Source: a virus | Reading direction: 5' to 3' (one strand) | DNA length: 31,584 nt | IMG/VR virus record: IMGVR_UViG_3300033134_000381 | Location: 1-31,584 of that record | Shown here: in pieces, positions 1 to 6,954 of the stretch | Layout: each line of letters opens with the position of its first letter | How positions within the stretch are numbered: position 1 is the first letter of the stretch | Notes under the pieces: model-generated | What the model saw: the letters and a program-made list of their open reading frames with translations, nothing else | What the model was told of the DNA's origin: nothing | Database searches by the model: none | Program-made: the position numbers and the translations under genes

Positions 1-231
1 TGCCGGGCCTCGCGCCCGCGCGCTCTCACCGATCAATCGATTGGCCGCATCCGACACGGCGACCTTGAGGCGACCGACCGAACACTTATGACCATTCATT
101 CGCTCGGCCCGATTCCTGGATTCGTCAACGCCCGGCGCGATGGGCCCTGCACGGAAGAAGCCCGCGCACGCCTGTCCCGGAAGCTCGACAACGCCGCGAC
201 CCACCTCCAGTCGGGACGCCCGGTGGAATGA
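1..231 (+). CDS. Unidentified protein, 3' end only
   Basis: The reading frame is open from the first base to a TGA at 229-231, about 76 codons, so the gene probably starts outside the window. An internal ATG at 88 would give a 47-residue protein, but it lacks a well-placed ribosome binding site. The stop overlaps the terminase start in an ATGA arrangement, which implies translational coupling. The visible part is Arg-rich and shows no motif I recognise. Its place directly before the large terminase is where a small terminase subunit often lies, but nothing in the residues confirms that. Confidence 0.45.
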   Translation, partial: CRASRPRALTDQSIGRIRHGDLEATDRTLMTIHSLGPIPGFVNARRDGPCTEEARARLSRKLDNAATHLQSGRPVE

Positions 232-1628
232 GCGGTGGAGCGGAGAGGGGCGCAGGCGCCCGGCGCGCCCGCCGGCGCGGCTCTGGCCAGATCCCGAAGA
301 TCGAGCGGATTGAAGACATTCTCCGCTTCGACCCCGACGCGCGGGCCCGCCTCATCGAGGCGATGACGCCTGATGAATGTTCACAATTGCTGCACGACTG
401 GGCGTTTTGGGCTCGGTTTGATCAGGCGCCCCCGCCTGGCGACTGGATCATCTGGCTGATTCTCGCCGGGCGCGGCGCGGGCAAGACGCGCGCCGGCGCC
501 GAAGCCGTGCGTCGCTGGGTCAAGACCTACCCGATCGTCAACATGATCGGCGCGACCGTCGCCGACGTGCGCGACACTATGGTCACCGGCGAATCCGGCA
601 TTCTCGCCTGCTGCCGGCGCGAGGAGCGGCCGCGCTTCCTCGCCGCCGACATGCGCCTCGAATGGCCGAACGGCGCCGTCTCGCTGCTGTTCTCCGCCGA
701 GGAGCCCGACCGGCTCAGGGGCAAGCAGCACATGAAGCTTTGGTGCGACGAGCTCGCCGCCTGGCGGGAGCCCGACGCCCTCGATCAGGCGTTGCTGGGG
801 CTGAGGCTCGGGGACAAGCCGCAGGCGGTCGTCACCACCACGCCGCGCCCGACGAACATCATCAAGTCGCTCGCCATCGACAAGGACACCATCGTCACCC
901 GCGGCTCGACCTTCGACAATCGGGCCCATCTCGCGCGCGCGTTCTTCGAACGCATCACCGCACGTTACCAAGGGCGGCCGATCGGCCGGCAGGAGCTTCT
1001 CGCCGAAATCGTCGAGGAGACGCCCGGCGCCTTGTGGACGCGCGCCCTCATCGAGCGCCAGCGCGTCGCGCCTGAAGCGGCCCCGAAGGAATTCGCCGAA
1101 ATCGTGGTCGCCGTCGATCCGCCGGCGCGCGCGTCGGCCAAATCCGATGAATGCGGGCTCATCGTCGCCGCAAGGGCGGAAAATGGGCTCTTCTACGTGC
1201 TCGCCGACCTCACCAGCCAGGGCGATACGCCGGGGGCATGGGGAGCGAGGGTCGGCGCCGCCTATCGCGGCTTCAAGGCCAACCGCGTCGTCGCCGAAGT
1301 CAACAACGGCGGCGACATGGTGGCGGAAGTGCTGCGCCAGAGCGAGCCGAACCTGCCGGTGCGCGCGGTTCACGCGACGCGCGGAAAGTTCCTCCGCGCC
1401 GAGCCGGTCGCCGCGGCCTACGAGCGCGGGCTCGTGTTTCACGTTGGCGCGTTCGCCAGGCTCGAGGACCAGCTCTCTGCGCTCACCCCCGACTTCGATC
1501 GCCGCGCCGCAGGCTTCTCGCCCGACCGGGCCGACGCGCTTGTCTGGGCGCTCGCCGACCTCTTGGGCCTCGATAGGCGCGGCGCAGGGGGAATGATGGA
1601 GTTCTGGTCGACGAAGGCTGGCGAGTAG
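228..1628 (+). CDS. terL: Terminase large subunit (DNA packaging ATPase/nuclease)
   Basis: This is the motor that pumps phage DNA into the prohead through the portal and cuts the concatemer. The 466-residue protein has a Walker A motif GRGAGKT at 81-87, Walker B LWCDE at 171-175 and a coupling motif TTTPRPT at 203-209. The C-terminal half carries RNase H-like nuclease signatures: VAVDPPA with D297, AEVNNGGD around E357 and RADALVWAL with D436. These fit the acidic metal-binding residues of the terminase nuclease, and the whole resembles the gp17-like terminases of alphaproteobacterial phages and GTAs. The length is normal for a complete protein. The ATG at 228 overlaps the upstream stop. The first 25 residues are unusually Arg/Gly-rich, so a later start is possible, but no better one is evident. 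Confidence 0.95.
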   Translation: MSGGAERGAGARRARRRGSGQIPKIERIEDILRFDPDARARLIEAMTPDECSQLLHDWAFWARFDQAPPPGDWIIWLILAGRGAGKTRAGAEAVRRWVKTYPIVNMIGATVADVRDTMVTGESGILACCRREERPRFLAADMRLEWPNGAVSLLFSAEEPDRLRGKQHMKLWCDELAAWREPDALDQALLGLRLGDKPQAVVTTTPRPTNIIKSLAIDKDTIVTRGSTFDNRAHLARAFFERITARYQGRPIGRQELLAEIVEETPGALWTRALIERQRVAPEAAPKEFAEIVVAVDPPARASAKSDECGLIVAARAENGLFYVLADLTSQGDTPGAWGARVGAAYRGFKANRVVAEVNNGGDMVAEVLRQSEPNLPVRAVHATRGKFLRAEPVAAAYERGLVFHVGAFARLEDQLSALTPDFDRRAAGFSPDRADALVWALADLLGLDRRGAGGMMEFWSTKAGE

Positions 1629-1695
1629 GCGCGGTCCTATAGCCCGTCCATGAAACGGCGTCCGAGAGTGTGATTCTTCACCACGGCAACGCAGC

Positions 1696-1785
1696 CGTCA
1701 TTGCGAGCGAAGCGAAGCAATCCACAGGAACGTGGAAGCCCTACCACTCCTGGATCGCCGCGCCGCTTCGCTCCTCGCGATGACG
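1696..1785. repeat. REP-like imperfect palindrome
   Basis: The left arm begins CGTCATTGCGAGCGAAGCG and the right arm ends CGCTCCTCGCGATGACG, forming a long imperfect inverted repeat around a central spacer. This sequence type is a familiar dispersed intergenic palindrome in alphaproteobacterial chromosomes. It lies in the 1629-1955 gap between the terminase and the next gene. Apart from this and the smaller hairpin at 1875-1898, I see no gene in that gap. Confidence 0.75.
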
Positions 1786-1874
1786 GACTCCGTCTGAATG
1801 CGGAGCGCTTCGGCGGATACTCGACGGCCAGCCAAGCAGCCGGGGACTTCGCAGCGCCGCAACCCTAACCCCTG

Positions 1875-1898
1875 CCCCTCTCCCGGACGGGAGAGGGG
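1875..1898. repeat. Short perfect hairpin repeat (11-bp arms)
   Basis: CCCCTCTCCCG at 1875-1885 pairs perfectly with CGGGAGAGGGG at 1888-1898 across a 2-nt loop. No T-run follows, so it does not look like an intrinsic terminator. A diverged relative lies at 3849-3873 in a similar setting, preceded by a run of CCCTA-like bases. It is best read as a dispersed chromosomal repeat. Confidence 0.7.
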
Positions 1899-1955
1899 AA
1901 TCGCGTCGCGCCATGCCGCGCCGAAGAACCCTGCTTCCACCCAGAGGAGACCACT

Positions 1956-2372
1956 ATGTCAGACACCGCAATCGCGGCGGCGCCGATCGTCGCCGCGCTA
2001 TCCCCGCTCGTCAACGCCGTCGCATCGGGCGTTGTCATCGGCATCGGCGGCATTTTGTTCGCCCTTCTCGCCCGCATGACCGGGATCGCTTTTTCGCCCG
2101 ACCAGCAGGCGCGGCTCGAGAAGGCTGCCGATGCGGAGGTGCAGGCGGCGATTGCAATCGCGGAGGACAACCTCGCGACCGGCCATTACGGCATCGACAA
2201 TCCGGTCGTGGCCGCCATCACGGAGAACCTCGCCGAAAACGCTCCGGCGATCATCGCCAGGCTCGGATTGAGCCCCGGCCAGGTCAAGCAGGAGGTCGTC
2301 AAGGCGATCGGCCGCGCGCAGGCAAAAATGACGGCGGTCGATCCGACGGCGGCGAGCGCGCCAGCCAAGTAA
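1956..2372 (+). CDS. Small membrane protein, possible holin
   Basis: The 138-residue protein has a strongly hydrophobic N-terminal stretch at about residues 12-44, followed by a charged, Ala-rich helical region (about 50-125) and an Ala/Pro-rich tail. One N-terminal membrane segment followed by a long amphipathic helix resembles LLH-type phage holins in size and layout, but no diagnostic motif proves it. The ATG at 1956 has a strong ribosome binding site, GAGGAGA at 1944-1950. It is the first of three small hydrophobic or Ala-rich genes between terminase and portal, a place where some phages carry lysis or accessory genes. It could instead be a membrane protein of unknown role. Confidence 0.6.
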   Translation: MSDTAIAAAPIVAALSPLVNAVASGVVIGIGGILFALLARMTGIAFSPDQQARLEKAADAEVQAAIAIAEDNLATGHYGIDNPVVAAITENLAENAPAIIARLGLSPGQVKQEVVKAIGRAQAKMTAVDPTAASAPAK

Positions 2373-2501
2373 TCGCAATCCGCCCGGCAAAACAACGGTT
2401 CCGCCAGCCGCCGCGACCGTGATCCGGCCCAAGGCCTCGCAAGTTCCCGAGCGCGGGCGGGCTCCCCGCGCATACTCCCCAACTCCTTGAGGAAAATTTC
2501 C

Positions 2502-2870
2502 ATGTCCGCAATCTCCAGCGCTCTCTCCGCCCTCCAGGCCGCCGCCTCCGCCGCCGCAAATCCCTCGGTCTCGACCGCCGCCAGCAACGTCATCTCCGCG
2601 CTCACGACCAGCCACTCCGTCTACACCACAGCTACGGCGCAGTTGCAGGCGTTCCAGATGGCGCTCCTGCAGAAGAACGCGATGGGCGCGGCGCTCGCCT
2701 TGAACAGCCTCGAGGGCATGCAGGCCCAGCTTCCGGCTTCGGTCGGGCCGCAGCTCGCGATGCTCGCCAATCCCGATGTGCAGGCGAATCCGGTTGCGGT
2801 CGCCGGCGCCATCGCGGCCATTCAGTCGGCGCTCGCCCAGGCCAGCAATCCCGGCTTCTTCGGTCTCTGA
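2502..2870 (+). CDS. Ala-rich small protein, unknown function
   Basis: The 122-residue protein is rich in Ala, Ser and Gln and predicted helical, with no clear membrane segment, signal peptide or known motif. I chose the ATG at 2502 because TTGAGGA at 2487-2493 gives a good ribosome binding site; a TTG inside that site would add five residues but would then lack its own. The stop overlaps the next start by one base (TGATG at 2868-2872), so the two are probably translated together. The 129-nt gap upstream shows nothing else. I do not recognise the family. Confidence 0.6.
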   Translation: MSAISSALSALQAAASAAANPSVSTAASNVISALTTSHSVYTTATAQLQAFQMALLQKNAMGAALALNSLEGMQAQLPASVGPQLAMLANPDVQANPVAVAGAIAAIQSALAQASNPGFFGL

Positions 2871-3205
2871 TGGCCGCCGCCTCCGCTGCGGACGTGGAGC
2901 GGATGATCCGCGCCGCCGCCAATGTGGACTGGCTCGCGATCGCCGAGGCCATCGCGAGCAGATTCGCCGACAGCAAAGCCGACGAGGCCGCCGAGCAGAG
3001 CCTCGAAGAGCTTGCGTCCGATCTCGCGCCGATCATCGCGCCCTACGTGGCGGCGGCGATCGGCGCATCGCTCGCGCCGATCGCGCCGCTCGCGCCGCTG
3101 CTAATTCCGGCGCTCGTCTTCGCGATTGTCGAGTTCAAGGGCGGCGATCCCGATCCGGAGACCGACGCCAACGCCTATTCCGCCCGCGGCGGCCGGGGCA
3201 ACTAG
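2870..3205 (+). CDS. Small hydrophobic protein, unknown function
   Basis: The 111-residue protein has an acidic, helical N-terminal half (to about residue 50), then a long Ala/Pro/Leu/Ile-rich hydrophobic stretch at about 52-88 that could form one or two membrane segments. The tail is polar, with Asp, Pro and Glu, and ends in Gly/Arg. It is coupled to the upstream gene through a one-base overlap. Together with its two upstream neighbours it forms a cassette of small hydrophobic proteins. A role as a holin partner or a membrane accessory protein is possible, but no motif supports a specific function. Confidence 0.6.
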   Translation: MAAASAADVERMIRAAANVDWLAIAEAIASRFADSKADEAAEQSLEELASDLAPIIAPYVAAAIGASLAPIAPLAPLLIPALVFAIVEFKGGDPDPETDANAYSARGGRGN

Positions 3206-3229
3206 AACAGCCGCCGACGCGGGAGAAGA

Positions 3230-3284
3230 CCCTCATCCGGCCGCGCTGCGCGCGTCCGCCTTCACCCTGGGTGAGGGAGAAGGG
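3230..3284. repeat. Dispersed repeat, CCCTCATCC...GAGAAGGG type
   Basis: The element starts CCCTCATCCGG and ends GTGAGGGAGAAGGG, with a GC-rich core. It matches a dispersed intergenic repeat that is frequent in Rhizobiales-type genomes. An inverted copy of the same family lies at 3736-3788, on the other side of the minus-strand gene at 3325-3660. Confidence 0.7.
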
Positions 3285-3324
3285 TTCGCTGCCCGATCTA
3301 TCCGCAGGCCTATGACGAGCGACG

Positions 3325-3660
3325 CTACCGCCGCGGCGGGAACTCGTCGGCCAGTACGGGGTGCAACGTCGCGCCGAGCTTGCGATTGAACTCCTCGGCC
3401 TCGAACTGGGCGTTGACCGCCTCGGTCTTGTCCTCGAGCGGCTGTGGACATTGCGCGTCGATCCGCGCGCCCGACCGCTCGATCATCGCTTTGAACGCAT
3501 ATTCGAGCTCAACGCGGTTGCGCTCGGCCGCGAACACATCGGTGATCCAGACTTCGCCGCCGCTCTTCGACGCGGCGACGCAAAACGTCCAGCGCGGCTG
3601 AGCGTGGGCGAGCGCCGGCAGGCACACGGCCATCGCGACCAGCGCTATCGATCCGCGCAT
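3325..3660 (-). CDS. Small secreted protein on the opposite strand (possible moron)
   Basis: This is the only convincing minus-strand gene. From the ATG at 3660 it encodes 111 residues with a classic Sec signal peptide: a short basic start, a hydrophobic core, and ALAHA at 16-20 before a likely cleavage at Q21. The mature part is about 91 residues, with C27 and C71 as the only cysteines, which could form a disulfide in the periplasm. I chose this start because it gives a clean signal peptide; an upstream start would add 16 charged residues in front of it. The gene stands between inverted copies of one dispersed repeat, opposite to every phage gene around it. That suggests a cargo or lysogenic-conversion gene rather than a virion part. 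The family is not recognised. Confidence 0.7.
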   Translation of the reverse strand: MRGSIALVAMAVCLPALAHAQPRWTFCVAASKSGGEVWITDVFAAERNRVELEYAFKAMIERSGARIDAQCPQPLEDKTEAVNAQFEAEEFNRKLGATLHPVLADEFPPRR

Positions 3661-3735
3661 GACTTTTCCACTCTCGCGCGAGCCCCACACGCGCAATCTA
3701 GGCGGCAATCCCTAACGGAAGCCAAAGGCGCCCCC

Positions 3736-3788
3736 TCCTTCTCCCCTTGCGGGAGAAGGCGCCGTCCCGCCGGGCGACGGATGAGGGG
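3736..3788. repeat. Dispersed repeat, inverted copy of the 3230-3284 family
   Basis: It reads CCTTCTCCCC...GGGAGAAGG... and ends GGATGAGGGG, which is the reverse orientation of the element at 3230-3284. It lies in the 231-nt gap between the secreted-protein gene and the portal gene, a gap that otherwise holds only the next hairpin. Confidence 0.7.
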
Positions 3789-3848
3789 CCCGCAGCCGAA
3801 AGCGCGTTGGGCCAAGGCGTAATTCGGCGCCGGACCCATCACCCCTAG

Positions 3849-3873
3849 CCCCTCCCCCGGAAGGGGAGAGGGG
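3849..3873. repeat. Hairpin repeat related to 1875-1898
   Basis: CCCCTCCCCC pairs imperfectly with GGGGAGAGGGG across GGAA. The sequence and the preceding CCCTA-like bases resemble the element at 1875-1898. It ends just before the portal ribosome binding site (AAGGAA at about 3879), so it could also fold in the portal leader. Confidence 0.6.
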
Positions 3874-3891
3874 AACCCAAGGAACCGATCC

Positions 3892-5196
3892 ATGTCGGAC
3901 GACGCCCTCAGACGGCCCCTGCCCCCAAGCGTCTTCGCCCGCCTGGCCGAGGCGACGCGCTACGTGATCACCGGGGTCTCGCCGGAGACTTGGTTCGGGC
4001 CGCTGCAGCCGCTCGCGCCGATGGCGCCGCCCGAGGTCAAGGGGCGGCAGTTCGACTATCCGTTCGGCGCGAACCTCAATTACATTCCGCGCGCCGAGGA
4101 CGGCGTCTCGTTCGCCGAATTGCGCGGCCTCGCCGACGCGCTGCCGCTTCTGCGCGCCGTCATCGAGACCCGCAAGGACCAGATCGCCGGCCAGAACTAT
4201 GCGGTGCGGGCGCGGGCGCACGCCGACGCGCCGGACGCTTCGAAGAGCATCGATACGGTCACCCGTTTCCTCGCCCGCCCCGACCGGCGCCATTCGTTCG
4301 CCGATTGGCTGAGGATGGTGGTCGAGGAGATGCTGGTCATCGACGCGGCCACCATCTATCCGCGCTACGCCAGAGGCGGCGGGCTCTATTCGCTCGACAT
4401 CATCGACGGGGCGACGATCAAGCCGCTGATCGGCGAGGACGGGCGCGCGCCGGAGCCGCCCGACCCCGCCTATCAGCAGATCCTGAAAGGTGTGCCGGCC
4501 GCCGATTTCTCGGCCGAGGAGCTCATCTATCTGCCGCGCAACCTGCGCTCGCACCGGCTCTACGGGATGAGCCCGGTCGAGCAGATCGCGCTCACCGTCA
4601 ATATCGCGCTGAGGCGCGACGCGGCGACCCTCGACTATTACCGCTCCGGCTCCTCGCCGGACGCCTTCGCCACCTTGCCCAAGGAATGGACGGCCGACCA
4701 GATCCGCGCCTTCCAGGATTATTTCGACGCGCTGATGAGCGGCAACCTGGCGCGCCGGCGGATGACCAAGTTCATGCCCGCCGACTTCAAGCTGATCGAA
4801 ACCCGCCAGCCGCCGCTCAAGGACATGTACGACGAGTGGCTGGCGCGCATCATCTGCTACGCATTCTCGGTTCCCGCTTCGGCCTTCGTCAGCCAAGTCA
4901 ACCGGGCGACCAGCGAGACGCTTCGCCTGCAGGCGACGCAGGAAGGGCTTGTGCCGCTGAAGAGCTGGATCAAGAGCGCGCTCGACCATGTGATCTGCGT
5001 CTGCATGAACGAGCCCGGCCTCGAATTCGTCTGGGTAGGCGACGACGCGGTCGACCCGCTCCAGCAGGCCCAGACGCTCGAGATTCTGGTCGGGGCCGGC
5101 ATCAAGACGCGGGAAGAGGCGCGCGCCGACCTGGGGCTCGGGGCGGACAAGCCGCTCCCGTCGATCCGCGCCGGCCTCCCGGATTCCGGGCGTTAG
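3892..5196 (+). CDS. Phage portal protein (HK97-type family)
   Basis: The portal forms the dodecameric ring at one capsid vertex through which DNA enters and to which the neck binds. The 434-residue protein fits the size and pattern of phage portal proteins. It has an N-terminal region with a PFGANLNY stretch, then LPLLRAVIETRKDQIAG at about 85-101, where family members typically carry the V...I...K.QI pattern. A central fold follows with YLPRNLRS and YGMSPVEQI at about 213-230, then the clip and stem region. The C-terminal part has FSVPASAFVSQVNRATSE, a typical portal signature. It starts from an ATG with AAGGAA a few bases upstream. Its 3' end touches the putative LexA box. Confidence 0.9.
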   Translation: MSDDALRRPLPPSVFARLAEATRYVITGVSPETWFGPLQPLAPMAPPEVKGRQFDYPFGANLNYIPRAEDGVSFAELRGLADALPLLRAVIETRKDQIAGQNYAVRARAHADAPDASKSIDTVTRFLARPDRRHSFADWLRMVVEEMLVIDAATIYPRYARGGGLYSLDIIDGATIKPLIGEDGRAPEPPDPAYQQILKGVPAADFSAEELIYLPRNLRSHRLYGMSPVEQIALTVNIALRRDAATLDYYRSGSSPDAFATLPKEWTADQIRAFQDYFDALMSGNLARRRMTKFMPADFKLIETRQPPLKDMYDEWLARIICYAFSVPASAFVSQVNRATSETLRLQATQEGLVPLKSWIKSALDHVICVCMNEPGLEFVWVGDDAVDPLQQAQTLEILVGAGIKTREEARADLGLGADKPLPSIRAGLPDSGR

Positions 5197-5210
5197 AACA
5201 AAAAAAGAAC
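5196..5210. promoter_or_regulatory. Putative LexA (SOS) box, GAAC-N7-GAAC
   Basis: GAAC at 5196-5199 and GAAC at 5207-5210 are separated by exactly seven A residues. This is the direct-repeat GAAC-N7-GAAC (equivalently GTTC-N7-GTTC) recognised by alphaproteobacterial LexA. The site begins in the portal stop codon and lies six bases upstream of a -35-like TTGACT. Repression by host LexA and induction by DNA damage is inferred. Confidence 0.6.
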
Positions 5211-5216
5211 ATTTTC

Positions 5217-5246
5217 TTGACTGGCCTACTCCGCTCGTGGCATAGT
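5217..5246 (+). promoter_or_regulatory. Sigma70-like promoter before the protease gene
   Basis: TTGACT at 5217-5222 matches five of six -35 bases. CATAGT at 5241-5246 matches four of six -10 bases, after an 18-nt spacer. Transcription would start near 5253, giving a leader of about 120 nt to the protease ATG at 5376. The AT-rich block 5197-5220 stands out sharply from the GC-rich surroundings, which supports a real regulatory element. Confidence 0.6.
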
Positions 5247-5375
5247 TAGTTACAGTGGGGGAATGGCGCCGGCGGCGATGAGGCCGCTGGGGGCCTCTTC
5301 CACCTTCCCGATATCCTGCCTTCCGAGCCGCCCGCGTCCCGCCCGGGCGCGCGGCGCGTCTCTTCCGGAGCCTGC

Positions 5376-6512
5376 ATGTCCGCACTTGACCTCTTCCTGC
5401 CGCTCTTGAAGGTCGACCTCGATCGGCGCCTCGTCACTGGCGTCGCGACGGCGGAGACGCCCGACCGCGCGGGCGAGATTTTCGACTACGCGTCGAGCAA
5501 GCCCTATTTCGAGCAATGGTCGGCGGAGGCGCTTGCGGCGAGCGGCGGCAAGTCGTTCGGCGCCGTCCGCGCCATGCATGCGCCGATCGCCGCCGGCAAA
5601 TTGACCGACATCGCCTTCGACGACGACGGCAAGCGGATCACGGTCGCGGCGAAAATCGTCGACGACGACGAATGGCGCAAGGTCCAGGAGGGCGTCTACA
5701 CCGGCTTCAGCCAGGGCGGGCGCTACGTGAAGCGTTGGCCCGACCCGGACACCGGCCTTGTTCGCTACACCGCCGAGCCGTACGAGATCTCGCTGGTCGA
5801 TCTGCCCTGCGTGCCCGATGCGACGTTCGACGTCGTCAAGGACGGCGTGGCCGAGCAGCGCGCCTTCGCCCCGCGCCCCCTGCCCGACGCGGGAGACGCG
5901 ACGCCCGACGTCGCGAAGCGTGAGTTTTCGGCCGCGGAGCGTGAGAAGGACGCCGAAGCGGGCGTCGCCATGCCCGACGGCTCCTATCCGATCCGATCGG
6001 CCAAAGACATCGAGAACGCCGTGCGGGACTATTACCGCAGCGGCCAGAAGCCGGAGGTGAAGGCGCACATCATTGCGCGCGCGAAGGCCATCGGCGCCGA
6101 AGGCGCGCTGCCTGACGACTGGAAGGAAGCGGCCGACAAGGCCGCCCGTTCCTCCGTTCCGCCGAACCTCCGGAACGCCGCCCCCGAAGCCCTCGCCAAA
6201 GCGGCGGCCGCGCTCACCCAGGCGGCGCTCAAAGTCGAACGCGCGGCGGACGAGAACGCAAGCTTGCGCAAAGCGCTGGACGATCTCTCACCCAGGCTCG
6301 CCGATCTCACGAAGCGCATCGCAGCGCTTGAAGCCCAACCGCTGCCGGCCAAGGCGGCGCTGCGCCCCGTCGCCAAGACGGAGGACGGCGCCGATGAGGC
6401 TCTCATCAGCGCCGACGACGCGGTCAGACGCCTCGCGTCGCTGCCGGACCATCAGCGCGCCCTCGCGCTGACCAAGCTCAGCCTCGCCCATCCGATGCCG
6501 CAGCGCGTCTGA
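5376..6512 (+). CDS. Prohead protease (XkdF/S78-like) fused to helical scaffold-like tail
   Basis: The N-terminal ~160 residues resemble the XkdF-type phage serine protease family, which processes the prohead during capsid maturation. H68 in AMHAP and S112 in YTGFSQGG are candidate catalytic residues, and EISLVDLPCVPDATF at 137-151 is the characteristic later block. Residues about 198-250 form a separate small helical domain, with YPIRSAKDIENAVRDY and a following RAKAIGA. This pattern is often attached to such proteases and resembles DUF6582. Residues 270-325 look like a coiled coil that could act as an internal scaffold delta domain. At 378 residues it is longer than a bare protease. The ATG at 5376 has CCGGAG upstream, and the gene sits directly under the putative SOS promoter. 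Confidence 0.8.
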   Translation: MSALDLFLPLLKVDLDRRLVTGVATAETPDRAGEIFDYASSKPYFEQWSAEALAASGGKSFGAVRAMHAPIAAGKLTDIAFDDDGKRITVAAKIVDDDEWRKVQEGVYTGFSQGGRYVKRWPDPDTGLVRYTAEPYEISLVDLPCVPDATFDVVKDGVAEQRAFAPRPLPDAGDATPDVAKREFSAAEREKDAEAGVAMPDGSYPIRSAKDIENAVRDYYRSGQKPEVKAHIIARAKAIGAEGALPDDWKEAADKAARSSVPPNLRNAAPEALAKAAAALTQAALKVERAADENASLRKALDDLSPRLADLTKRIAALEAQPLPAKAALRPVAKTEDGADEALISADDAVRRLASLPDHQRALALTKLSLAHPMPQRV

Positions 6513-6818
6513 ACGCCGCCGCCAAGTAGTCACGGCGCGGGAAGCGGGCTGCCAAGGCCATTGCCCCCACTTTATGACCTTGTGGATTGCCGCGTCCCGA
6601 CGGGACACGGGACCCGGGGTCCTCGCGATGATGCTCAAGACCAGCCGATCCGAGGATCGCTGACGCCGCGGCGTCCGGCGAGGCGGCGGCCGAAGCCCGT
6701 CGGGCCATCGCCTCGCTCACGGCGGCGATCGGTCGACCGCACGCAGCTTCGGCCGCCGCGCATTTGCGACCTTTGCACAAGCGCACGCCTCGCGCGTGGC
6801 GCCCCGGAGAGATCGAGA
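6513..6818. other. Gap with no convincing gene; degenerate repeat
   Basis: At about 6577-6630 the sequence TTGTGGATTGCCGCG...CTCGCGATGATG resembles a worn copy of the REP-like element at 1696-1785. From about 6632 a frame stays open and reads as an Ala-rich helix-like stretch, but it has no start codon and no continuation that looks like a protein. It may be the remnant of a small gene. Confidence 0.4.
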
Positions 6819-6926
6819 ATGGCGTTGAACTACCGCGCGCCCGCCCCATACGCCGCCTTCGTCACCCGCAACGGCGCCTTCCAGGCCGACGCCAATGCGC
6901 TCATCTCCAACACCCATCCACGCTAA
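6819..6926 (+). CDS. Very small protein before the capsid gene
   Basis: The 35-codon frame starts at an ATG with GGAGAG at 6805-6810, a well-spaced ribosome binding site. The product has the pattern FVTRNGAFQADANALIS, which resembles the start of small phage proteins with a G.(Y/F).AD.(N)G.I motif found beside capsid genes. It ends early with a stop, so it may be a truncated version of such a protein. It ends 28 bases before the capsid start. Confidence 0.4.
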   Translation: MALNYRAPAPYAAFVTRNGAFQADANALISNTHPR

Positions 6927-6954
6927 CTCCTACCTCCTCCAAAGGACTGATCCG

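Noticed and set aside
381-1442. Minus-strand open frame of 353 codons opposite the terminase
   Set aside because: It is the antisense shadow of a gene with all terminase motifs; its product is Arg-rich and without pattern.
1875-1898. Hairpin as an intrinsic terminator after the terminase
   Set aside because: No T-run follows, and a related hairpin occurs at 3849-3873 just before the portal gene, which fits a dispersed repeat better.
5263-5409. Possible leader peptide frame behind the SOS-type promoter, starting ATG at 5263
   Set aside because: Pro/Arg/Ser-rich, overlaps the protease gene out of frame and ends inside it; no protein-like pattern.
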